A stretch of DNA of 8,168 nucleotides from Gammaproteobacteria bacterium (GTDB taxonomy: Bacteria > Pseudomonadota > Gammaproteobacteria > Steroidobacterales > Steroidobacteraceae), in assembly GCA_030040235.1 (NCBI GenBank), contig JASHUC010000009.1, positions 1 to 8,168 of the forward strand, read 5' to 3'. A program made the position numbers and the translations under genes. The number at the start of each line of letters is the position of its first letter. Position 1 is the stretch's first letter. The notes under the pieces were generated by a model that had not been told where the DNA came from, ran no database searches, and worked only from the letters and a program-made list of their open reading frames with translations. Positions 1 through 6,221 of this stretch are shown piece by piece.

Positions 1-1
1 T

Positions 2-952
2 CCGCTGTGCGTCGGGGCCGAGCGGGTGATGCAGGCGCAGACCCTCGCGCGGGTGGCGCGCGAGCTCGGCACGCCCACGATCGCCCACGGCTGCACCGCC
101 GCCGGGAACGACCAGGTGCGGTTCGAGGTGGCGCTGCGCACGCTCGCGCCCGACCTCGAGGTGCTCGCACCGGTGCGCGACCACGCATTCACGCGCCAGG
201 AAGAGCTCGAGTACCTCGAGAAGCGCCGGCTGCCGGTGCCGCCCTTCGGGGCCGCCTACTCGGTGAACCGCGGCCTCTGGGGCGTCACGATCGGCGGCAA
301 GGAGACGTTGACCTCTCTCGAGAGCATCCCGGAGGAGGCCTGGGTGCTCACGCGCGGTGCCTTCAGCTGCCCGCGCGCGCCGGAGCGGCACGTCATCGCC
401 TTCACGGCCGGGCGTCCGAGCGGGCTCGACGGCCGCCCCCTCGAGCCGGTCGCGCTCATCGAGGCCCTCGAGGCGATTGCCGCACCGTTCGGCATCGGCC
501 GCGGCATCCACCTCGGCGACACGATCATCGGAACGAAGGGCCGGGTGGCATTCGAGGCGCCGGCCGCGGAGCTGCTGCTCAATGCCCACCGCGAGCTCGA
601 GAAGCTCGTGCTCACGGGACGGCAGCAGCGCATCAAGGAGCTCGTCGCTTCGCCCTACGGCGACCTGGTGCACGAGGGGCAGCTGCTCGATCCGGTGTGC
701 CGCGACATCGAGGCGCTGCTCGCGAGCTCGCAGCAGCGCGTGACCGGAGAGGTGCGCGTGCTGCTGCGCACGGGAAGCGCCTTCGTCGAAGGGGTCGATT
801 CGCCCTACTCGCTCATGGCCGCCTCGAAGGGCGTGTATGGCGAGGCGGCGGGGGAGTGGAGCGCGGCCGATGCGCTCGGGTTCTCCAAGATTGTCTCGCT
901 CCCCGGGGTCTTTCACCGTCGTGCGGGTCGCAAGGATTCAGTCGAACCATGA
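2..952 (+). CDS. argG: Argininosuccinate synthase, 3' part (5' end outside window)
   Basis: This enzyme joins citrulline and aspartate using ATP to make argininosuccinate, the penultimate cytosolic step of arginine synthesis. The frame is open from the first bases of the window and gives 316 residues, so about 85-90 N-terminal residues, including the ATP-binding start of the protein, lie upstream. Visible family signatures are the substrate-binding loop with His-Gly-Cys-Thr-Ala-Ala-Gly-Asn-Asp-Gln (bases 86-115), a Tyr-Ser-Val-Asn-Arg-Gly-Leu-Trp-Gly block (about 258-284) and a C-terminal stretch ending Leu-Pro-Gly-Val-Phe-His. The loop has Ala-Ala where many homologues have Gly-Lys or Gly-Ala. 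From memory the sequence resembles the Xanthomonas/Bacteroidetes branch more than the E. coli one. The TGA stop overlaps the ATG of the next gene (ATGA), pointing to translational coupling. Confidence 0.95.
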   Translation, partial: PLCVGAERVMQAQTLARVARELGTPTIAHGCTAAGNDQVRFEVALRTLAPDLEVLAPVRDHAFTRQEELEYLEKRRLPVPPFGAAYSVNRGLWGVTIGGKETLTSLESIPEEAWVLTRGAFSCPRAPERHVIAFTAGRPSGLDGRPLEPVALIEALEAIAAPFGIGRGIHLGDTIIGTKGRVAFEAPAAELLLNAHRELEKLVLTGRQQRIKELVASPYGDLVHEGQLLDPVCRDIEALLASSQQRVTGEVRVLLRTGSAFVEGVDSPYSLMAASKGVYGEAAGEWSAADALGFSKIVSLPGVFHRRAGRKDSVEP

Positions 953-2016
953 GAACGATCGTCGTGGACAAGATCGCCTCCGTCACGCAGGCCTGCGGCC
1001 TGTCGCACGAGGTGCGAATCTCGGCGGACATTCCCTCCGAGGAAGGCGTGGTGATCGTCGTGGAGGTGCTCACGAGCAAGTCCACGTATAACACGCTCGA
1101 GCTGACGAGCGGCCGCATGGCGAAGGTCGGCAAGGGCGACATCGTCGTCGGCGCCCTCGGACAGCGCAAGGCGCTGTTCGGCTACTCCGGGCACGTCCCG
1201 GCCACGCTCAACGCCGGCGATGTGATCCAGATGCTCAACATCGGCGGGGTGCTCGGGGTGTGCGACTCGGTGACGCCCGACAAGGGCAAGCCCTTCGACT
1301 GCCGGGTGCTCGGCGTGGTGCTGCACTTTCCGTATCTCGCCGAGCGCATCGGTGTTCCGGCGCGCGTCGGCTACCGCCCGCTGTCGCACGATGCGAAGCT
1401 CGACACGCGCGGGGTGCCCGTGGTCGCGCTCGCCGGCACGTGCATGGAGGCCGGCAAGACCGCCGCCGCCTGCGCGATCGTGAGCCGCATGCGCCACCGG
1501 GGGCTCGCGGTCGATGCGTTCAAAGCGACCGGCGTATCGCTGCGACGCGACATTCTGGCGATGGAGGACGCCGGGGCGCGCCAGTCGATGATCTTTACCG
1601 ACCTCGGCGTGGTGGCGACCACGCGCGAGAACGGGCCTGCCTTGACGCGCACCATGCTCACCGAGCTTGCGACCGCCAAGCCCGATGTGATCGTGTTCGA
1701 GCTCGGCGACGGCATTCTCGGGGCGTACGGGGTCGATGCGATTCTCGAGTGCCCGGATATCCGCGGCCAGCTCACGGGCGTGGTGCTCTCGGCCAACGAT
1801 CCGGTGGCCGCCTGGGGAGGCGTCACGCTGCTGCGCGAGCGCTTCAGGATCGAACCCTGCGTGGTGACGGGGCCGGCGACCGACAACAGCGTCGGCGTCG
1901 AGATCATCGAACAGCAGCTCGCGGTGCCGGCGATCAATGCGATGAGCAACGGTGCGGCACTCGGCGACCGGGTGATCGAGTCGATCGGACTGCTCTCGAA
2001 GTGTGCCGCCGCATGA
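949..2016 (+). CDS. Unrecognised P-loop protein, dethiobiotin-synthetase-like nucleotide-binding domain
   Basis: I do not recognise this 355-residue protein as a named arginine enzyme. Residues 1 to about 155 look like a beta-rich domain with many Val/Gly strands and a Lys-Gly-Asp-Ile-Val-Val-Gly segment near residue 62. Residues about 156-355 look like a P-loop domain. Its loop is Gly-Thr-Cys-Met-Glu-Ala-Gly-Lys-Thr (163-171), with the Gly-Thr-x4-Gly-Lys-Thr spacing of dethiobiotin synthetase (BioD), the CobB/CobQ synthetase domain and, loosely, DUF1611 proteins. Phe-Lys-Ala-Thr-Gly (191-195) and Glu-Leu-Gly-Asp-Gly (251-255) lie where BioD has its substrate lysine and acidic motif. Such enzymes use ATP to activate a carboxylate or carbamate, so a ligase or carboxylase role is possible but inferred. 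The start ATG overlaps the argG stop and the stop overlaps the argC start, so it is embedded in the operon. AAGGA at 932-936 is a plausible, slightly distant ribosome site. No membrane segment or signal peptide is evident. Confidence 0.85.
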   Translation: MRTIVVDKIASVTQACGLSHEVRISADIPSEEGVVIVVEVLTSKSTYNTLELTSGRMAKVGKGDIVVGALGQRKALFGYSGHVPATLNAGDVIQMLNIGGVLGVCDSVTPDKGKPFDCRVLGVVLHFPYLAERIGVPARVGYRPLSHDAKLDTRGVPVVALAGTCMEAGKTAAACAIVSRMRHRGLAVDAFKATGVSLRRDILAMEDAGARQSMIFTDLGVVATTRENGPALTRTMLTELATAKPDVIVFELGDGILGAYGVDAILECPDIRGQLTGVVLSANDPVAAWGGVTLLRERFRIEPCVVTGPATDNSVGVEIIEQQLAVPAINAMSNGAALGDRVIESIGLLSKCAAA

Positions 2017-3074
2017 GCGCGCGCATCCCGACGGTGGTTCTGGGCGGCAGCGGCTACGTCGCGGGCGAGCTGCTGCGTCTCCTCGGCGCGCATCCGCACT
2101 TCGAGCTCGCCGGCGTGCTCTCGGACAGCAAGCCCGGGGAGCCCGTGGCGAGCGCGTTCCCGCACCTGCAGAGCCTCTACGAGGGCATGCGCTTCGCGGG
2201 CCGCTCCGCGATCGAGGCGGTGCTCGCGGAGGCGCCGCGCGCGGCGATTCTGTGCGGCGCGCCGCACGGGGTTGCCGCACCGCTCATCGATGCGCTGCTC
2301 GGCGTCGCGGAGCGCGCGGGCAAACGCCCGCGCGTGGTCGATATCTCCGCGGACTTCCGTTACCGCTCCGGGGAGGCCTACCGCGCCGTGTACGGGCACG
2401 AGCACGGGGCTCCACAGCGAATCGATGAGTTCACCTGTGCGCTGCCGGAGCACCTGGCGCATCTGCCGACGCCGCACGCGGCTCATCCCGGCTGCTTCGC
2501 AACGGCGGTGCTGCTCGCCGCCGTGCCGCTGCTCACCCTCGGGCTCACGTCCCCGACGCTGTATGTCTCCGGCATCACCGGGAGCAGCGGCTCGGGACGC
2601 AAGCCGGTCGATGGCACGCATCATCCGCTGCGGCACGGGGACGTGTATGCCTACAGCGCGCTCGCTCACCGGCACGTCCCGGAGATCATCGCCTGCGCGC
2701 GCGCCGCATCGGGTGTGGAGGCCGACGTGAGCTTCGTGCCGAGCTCCGGCCCCTTCGTGCGCGGCATTTACGTGACCGTGCAGGGCGCGCTGCGGGCCTC
2801 GCGCGATTCTGCGAGCATCCTGGGCGCGCTCAAGGAGTTCTATGCGCGCTCGCCGTTCGTGCGGGTGAGCGGCGCGGCGCCGCGCGTGAAGAACGTGGCC
2901 GCGAGCAACTATGCGCACCTTTCCGCCGCGGCGAACGGCCGCACCGTCGCTGTCATGTGCGCCATCGACAATCTCGTCAAGGGCGCGGCCGGCGGCGCGC
3001 TGCAGTGGCTCAACCGGATGTTCGAGCTGCCCGAGACGGCCGGTCTCACGGCGCCGGCGCCAGGGTGGACCTGA
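2013..3074 (+). CDS. argC: N-acyl-gamma-glutamyl-phosphate reductase
   Basis: ArgC reduces N-acylglutamyl phosphate to the semialdehyde with NADPH, the third step of the acylated ornithine branch, in the cytosol. The product is 353 residues, normal for the family. An N-terminal Rossmann signature Gly-Gly-Ser-Gly-Tyr-Val-Ala-Gly-Glu spans residues 11-19. The catalytic cysteine is Cys161 in His-Pro-Gly-Cys-Phe-Ala-Thr, corresponding to the usual Asn-Pro-Gly-Cys-Tyr-Pro-Thr. The Thr-Gly-Ser-Ser-Gly-Ser-Gly-Arg-Lys-Pro loop is at 189-198, the conserved His-Arg-His-Val-Pro-Glu-Ile at 219-225, and Asp-Asn-Leu-Val-Lys-Gly-Ala-Ala-Gly at 319-327. ATG 2013 overlaps the upstream stop (ATGA) and has no strong Shine-Dalgarno, so it probably depends on coupled translation. 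An in-frame GTG at 2001 would add four residues and is less likely. Whether the acyl group is acetyl or succinyl cannot be read from this gene alone. Confidence 0.95.
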   Translation: MSARIPTVVLGGSGYVAGELLRLLGAHPHFELAGVLSDSKPGEPVASAFPHLQSLYEGMRFAGRSAIEAVLAEAPRAAILCGAPHGVAAPLIDALLGVAERAGKRPRVVDISADFRYRSGEAYRAVYGHEHGAPQRIDEFTCALPEHLAHLPTPHAAHPGCFATAVLLAAVPLLTLGLTSPTLYVSGITGSSGSGRKPVDGTHHPLRHGDVYAYSALAHRHVPEIIACARAASGVEADVSFVPSSGPFVRGIYVTVQGALRASRDSASILGALKEFYARSPFVRVSGAAPRVKNVAASNYAHLSAAANGRTVAVMCAIDNLVKGAAGGALQWLNRMFELPETAGLTAPAPGWT

Positions 3075-4256
3075 ATGACCGCGAACTCCGCTTCGCCCCG
3101 CACGCTATCGCCCGCTCCCGCCAGGGAGGTCTTGGCGCGCGTGTTCGCCCAATATCCTCTCGAGGTGGTCTCGGCCGAGGGCGTCTGGCTCACGGGCAGC
3201 CGCGGCGAGCGCGTGCTCGATCTTTACGGCGGACATGCCGTCGCGGCACTCGGCTACGGGCACCCGAAGTGGACCCAGGCACTCGCGGAGCAGGCGCGCA
3301 GCTGCCAGTTTCAGACGAATGCGGTTGCTCTGGCTGTGCGGCAGCGGGCCGCAGAGCGGCTGGTGCGCTTCGCGGGCCTCGGTCTCGATACGGTATTTCT
3401 CGTCAACAGCGGCGCGGAGGCGAACGAGAACGCGCTCAAGATGGCGTTCCGCGTGACCGGGCGGACGCACGTCGCCGCCGTCGAGCACGGTTTTCACGGG
3501 CGCACCGCCGCGGCGGGCGCCGTGACCTGGGGCGCCGCCCAGAAATGGTACGGTTTCCCCCGCACGCCCTTCGAGGTGAGCTTCATGCCGCGGGGGGATG
3601 TCGCTGCGATCGCTCGAGCCGTGACCGAGCGTACCGCGGCCGTGATCGTCGAGCCGATCCAGGGTCTCGCGGGTGCGTTCGACCTGGGCACGGCCTTCCT
3701 CGAGGCGTTGCGCCGCCGCTGCGATCAAACGGGTACGGTTCTCATCTTCGATGAGGTGCAGTGCGGGATGGGCCGCACCGGCCACCCGTTCGCCGCCAAT
3801 CTGTACGGTGTGACTCCCGACATGCTCACGACCGCGAAGGCGCTCGGAAACGGCTTTCCCTGCGCGGCGCTGCTCATGGGAGACTCGGTCGCATCCGCCG
3901 TGAAGCTCGATGCGCTCGGCACGACCTACGGCGGCGGCCCCCTCGCCTGCGCGGCCATCGAGGCGGTGATCGAGGCGATCGAATCCGAGCATCTGCTCGA
4001 GCGGGTCCGGCGCGTCGCGGCGTACCTGCGCGAGCGCTGCATCGTGGGGCCGGTGATCGGACATCAGGGCGCGGGCTTGCTCACGGGGCTCACGACCACG
4101 CGTCCCGCCAAGGAGATCCAGGCGGCGCTGCTCGCGCGCGGGATTCTCACCGGGACGGCGAGCGACCCGCAGGTGTTGCGCATCCTCGCCCCGTACATCC
4201 TCGAGGCGTCCCACGTCGAGCTGCTGCGCGCGGCGCTCGAGGAGCTTCCAGGGTGA
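3075..4256 (+). CDS. argD: N-acylornithine aminotransferase (PLP-dependent, class III)
   Basis: This aminotransferase converts N-acylglutamate semialdehyde to N-acylornithine with glutamate as amino donor. The 393-residue length is typical. PLP-binding features are all present: Asn-Ser-Gly-Ala-Glu-Ala-Asn (111-117) for phosphate contact, Phe-His-Gly-Arg-Thr (140-144), Asp-Glu-Val-Gln (226-229) with Asp226 facing the pyridine nitrogen, and the Schiff-base lysine Lys255 in Thr-Ala-Lys-Ala-Leu-Gly-Asn-Gly. A Thr-Thr-Tyr-Gly-Gly-Gly-Pro-Leu-Ala-Cys block follows at 283-292. The common Glu-Pro-Ile-Gln-Gly-Glu-Gly-Gly stretch reads Glu-Pro-Ile-Gln-Gly-Leu-Ala-Gly here (193-200), a small divergence. 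The ATG directly follows the argC stop (TGAATG), and its stop overlaps the next start (GTGA). Class III members also include succinylornithine and ornithine aminotransferases; the operon position decides the call, and the acyl type remains open. Confidence 0.93.
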   Translation: MTANSASPRTLSPAPAREVLARVFAQYPLEVVSAEGVWLTGSRGERVLDLYGGHAVAALGYGHPKWTQALAEQARSCQFQTNAVALAVRQRAAERLVRFAGLGLDTVFLVNSGAEANENALKMAFRVTGRTHVAAVEHGFHGRTAAAGAVTWGAAQKWYGFPRTPFEVSFMPRGDVAAIARAVTERTAAVIVEPIQGLAGAFDLGTAFLEALRRRCDQTGTVLIFDEVQCGMGRTGHPFAANLYGVTPDMLTTAKALGNGFPCAALLMGDSVASAVKLDALGTTYGGGPLACAAIEAVIEAIESEHLLERVRRVAAYLRERCIVGPVIGHQGAGLLTGLTTTRPAKEIQAALLARGILTGTASDPQVLRILAPYILEASHVELLRAALEELPG

Positions 4257-5248
4257 AAAGGTTTTTGGATCTCGCGCACTTCGAGCGCGAGGAGATCTTC
4301 GGGCTCCTCGAGCTCGCGCGGCGCCTCGAGACGCATCCGGAGCCGCACGCCCTGGCCGGCAAGATCCTGGGGCTGCTGTTCTTCAATCCCTCGCTGCGCA
4401 CGCTCGCCTCCTTTCAGGCCGGCATGGCGCGGCTCGGCGGAAGCTCCTTCGTCATCGTTCCGGGTCAGGGCTCGTACCGCATGGAGACGCGCCTCGGCGC
4501 CGTCATGAACGGGGCCGCCGCCGAGCACGTGCGCGAGGCCATTCCCGTGCTCGCCTCGTACTGCGATGCGCTCGGCATCCGCGCGTTCGGCGAGGGCAAG
4601 AGCCTCGCCGAGGATCTCGGCGAGGCGAGCTTCAATGCGATGAGCGAGCTCGTGGACAAGCCGCTCGTCAACCTCGAGTCGGCCGCCAATCATCCCTGCC
4701 AGGCGCTCGCGGACTGGAAGACGCTCGATGATTACGGGGTGCCGCGCCGTGGCCGCTTCGTGCTCTCCTGGGCGTATCATCCGCGCGCTCTGCCGCTCGC
4801 CGTGCCCGCAGCCGCCGTGCACATGGCGGCCATGCGCGGCATGGAAGTCATCGTGCTGCGGCCGGAAGGCTTCGCGTTGCCGGCAGCGATCATGGACAAG
4901 GCGCGGCGCGCGGCCGCCGCCTCGGGCGGCTCGCTACGCGAGACGGCCGAGCGGGACGATGCGCTCGCCGGGGCGCAGGTCGTGTACGCCAAGGAGTGGG
5001 CGGCGACCGAGTGCTACGGGGATGCGGAGGCCGACGCGCGGCTCCGCGCGCGGCTCACCGACTGGTGCGTGCGCGAAAGCTGGTTCGTACGCGCCGCGGC
5101 GGACTGCCGCCTGATGCACTGTCTGCCCGTACGGCGCAATACCGCCGTGGCCGATGAGGTGCTCGACGGCCCCCGCAGCATCGTGCAGCGCGAGGCTCAG
5201 AACCGCCTCAGCGTGCAGATGGCCGTACTCCATCGGATGCTCACCTAG
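4253..5248 (+). CDS. argF': N-acylornithine carbamoyltransferase, probably succinylornithine-specific
   Basis: This enzyme transfers the carbamoyl group from carbamoyl phosphate to N-acylornithine, giving N-acylcitrulline, as in Xanthomonas (acetyl) and Bacteroides (succinyl). The 331 residues include the carbamoyl-phosphate motif Phe-Phe-Asn-Pro-Ser-Leu-Arg-Thr (43-50), Asn-His-Pro-Cys-Gln (146-150), Trp-Ala-Tyr-His-Pro-Arg (173-178) and His-Cys-Leu-Pro-Val-Arg-Arg-Asn (289-296). Tyr-His-Pro and the altered phosphate motif separate it from ordinary ornithine carbamoyltransferase. Ala90 aligns with Glu92 of the Xanthomonas enzyme, the specificity switch whose Ala, Ser, Pro or Val mutants become succinylornithine enzymes. 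Ala298 aligns with its carboxylated Lys302. Blocks such as Glu-Ala-Ile-Pro-Val (95-99) and Tyr-Cys-Asp (103-105) match my memory of Bacteroides fragilis. The start is GTG 4253, overlapping the argD stop, with GGAG at 4241-4244 as ribosome site. Membership is firm; acyl specificity is inferred. Confidence 0.93.
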   Translation: MKRFLDLAHFEREEIFGLLELARRLETHPEPHALAGKILGLLFFNPSLRTLASFQAGMARLGGSSFVIVPGQGSYRMETRLGAVMNGAAAEHVREAIPVLASYCDALGIRAFGEGKSLAEDLGEASFNAMSELVDKPLVNLESAANHPCQALADWKTLDDYGVPRRGRFVLSWAYHPRALPLAVPAAAVHMAAMRGMEVIVLRPEGFALPAAIMDKARRAAAASGGSLRETAERDDALAGAQVVYAKEWAATECYGDAEADARLRARLTDWCVRESWFVRAAADCRLMHCLPVRRNTAVADEVLDGPRSIVQREAQNRLSVQMAVLHRMLT

Positions 5249-5254
5249 GCAAGC

Positions 5255-5260
5255 GGGAGG
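5255..5260 (+). promoter_or_regulatory. Ribosome binding site deciding the argB GTG start
   Basis: GGGAGG lies nine bases before GTG 5270 and fifteen before the in-frame ATG 5276. The spacing favours the GTG as initiator of argB. It sits in the short gap after the carbamoyltransferase stop, one of the few junctions in the operon without overlap, so argB can probably initiate independently. Confidence 0.6.
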
Positions 5261-5269
5261 CAGTCACAC

Positions 5270-6217
5270 GTGCTGATGCATAAGGCCGATCAGGCGCTGG
5301 CGGTGCGCGCACTCCGGAGCGCCGCGCCGTACGTGCGCCTGTACAAGGGCAAGACCTTCGTGGTGAAGGCGGGCGGCGGAGTCTTCGGGGATCTCGCCAC
5401 CACCCGCACGTTCATCGAGCAGATCGGAATCCTCCATTACTTCGGGGTGCGGGTGGTGCTCGTGCACGGCGGAGGACCGCAGCTCACCGAGCTGGCCGAG
5501 GCGCTCGGGGTGCCGACGCGCATCGTGCAGGGCCGGCGCATCACCGATGAGCGCTCGATCGATGTGACGGCCATGGTGCTCAACGGGCTCATCAACACAC
5601 GCATCCTCGCGTTGTGCCGCGACCTCAACGTCGACGCCGTGGGCCTGAGCGGCGTCGATGCAGGCCTCGTGCGCGCCCACAAGCGCCCACCGGTGAGACT
5701 CGACGGGAGCGAGGAGACCGTGGACTTCGGCTACGTGGGCGACATCGACGGCGTGGATACGACCGTGCTTCGCAAGCTCCTCGACAGCGCGCTGATGCCG
5801 GTGGTGAGTCCTCTCTCGGCGGACGAGAACGGTGTGCTCCTCAACATCAACGCCGATACGGTCGCGGCCGAGATCGGCGCCGCGCTCGGCGCGGAGAAGC
5901 TCATTCTGTGCACCGCCGCGCCGGGCATTCTCGAGCGCGTGAACGATCCCGGCTCGCTCATCTCCTACACCGATCTCAACGGGCTCGAGCGGCTGCGCCG
6001 CGAGGGTTGCATCACCGACGGCATGCTGCCCAAGGCCGCTGCCATCGAGTGCGCGATCCGCGGCGGAGTGCGCCGCGTCCACGTCGTCTCCTATCAGGCC
6101 CCGGAAGGTATCCTCGGCGAGGTGTTCACCAACGAGGGCACGGGCACGTTGATCGTCCCCGACGTGAATGCCCTCACCGCTGCGGAGCAGAAGCCGAGCG
6201 CGTGGTCCGCCCCCTGA
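5270..6217 (+). CDS. argB: N-acylglutamate kinase
   Basis: ArgB phosphorylates the gamma-carboxylate of N-acylglutamate with ATP, the second step and the usual site of arginine feedback control. The 315-residue product is a stand-alone amino acid kinase; unlike the Xanthomonas protein it has no fused C-terminal GNAT synthase domain. Motifs in order are Tyr-Val-Arg-Leu-Tyr-Lys-Gly-Lys-Thr (21-29), Lys33 in Val-Lys-Ala-Gly-Gly, His-Gly-Gly-Gly-Pro-Gln (66-71), Gly-Arg-Arg-Ile-Thr-Asp (88-93) for the substrate carboxylate, Asn-Ile-Asn-Ala-Asp (192-196), and Gly-Met-Leu-Pro-Lys (251-255) with a catalytic lysine. Two departures from the usual consensus are Lys-Ala-Gly-Gly for Lys-Tyr-Gly-Gly and Cys-Thr-Ala-Ala-Pro-Gly for the usual Leu-Thr-Asp-Val-x-Gly near residue 214. 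The start is GTG 5270, chosen by ribosome-site spacing; ATG 5276 would drop two residues. The acyl group could be acetyl or, given the neighbouring carbamoyltransferase, succinyl. Confidence 0.94.
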   Translation: MLMHKADQALAVRALRSAAPYVRLYKGKTFVVKAGGGVFGDLATTRTFIEQIGILHYFGVRVVLVHGGGPQLTELAEALGVPTRIVQGRRITDERSIDVTAMVLNGLINTRILALCRDLNVDAVGLSGVDAGLVRAHKRPPVRLDGSEETVDFGYVGDIDGVDTTVLRKLLDSALMPVVSPLSADENGVLLNINADTVAAEIGAALGAEKLILCTAAPGILERVNDPGSLISYTDLNGLERLRREGCITDGMLPKAAAIECAIRGGVRRVHVVSYQAPEGILGEVFTNEGTGTLIVPDVNALTAAEQKPSAWSAP

Positions 6218-6221
6218 GGAC

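Noticed and set aside
7..948. Upstream extension of the P-loop gene frame, giving an apparent 669-residue protein
   Set aside because: The extension is Arg/Ala/Gly-rich low-complexity sequence out of frame with clearly conserved argG. The ATGA overlap at 949 gives a natural start.
1260..2012. Upstream extension of the argC frame
   Set aside because: It lies out of frame over the P-loop gene, is low-complexity, and ArgC homologues start just before the Gly-Gly-Ser-Gly motif.
913..2918. Long minus-strand open frames (455 and 515 codons) opposite the P-loop gene and argC
   Set aside because: They mirror the GC-rich third positions of the plus-strand genes, have Arg/His/Ala-rich translations and show no recognisable motifs.
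3105..4214. Minus-strand open frame of 369 codons opposite argD
   Set aside because: Its composition is that of an antisense shadow, with no family motifs, while argD is fully conserved on the plus strand.
3761..4252. Upstream extension of the carbamoyltransferase frame into argD
   Set aside because: It translates to Arg/Ala-rich sequence. The family N-terminus begins at the GTG overlapping the argD stop.
4253..5248. Ordinary ornithine carbamoyltransferase (ArgF/ArcB)
   Set aside because: The Phe-Phe-Asn-Pro-Ser-Leu-Arg-Thr phosphate motif and Trp-Ala-Tyr-His-Pro-Arg match the acylornithine branch rather than the Ser-Thr-Arg-Thr-type enzymes.
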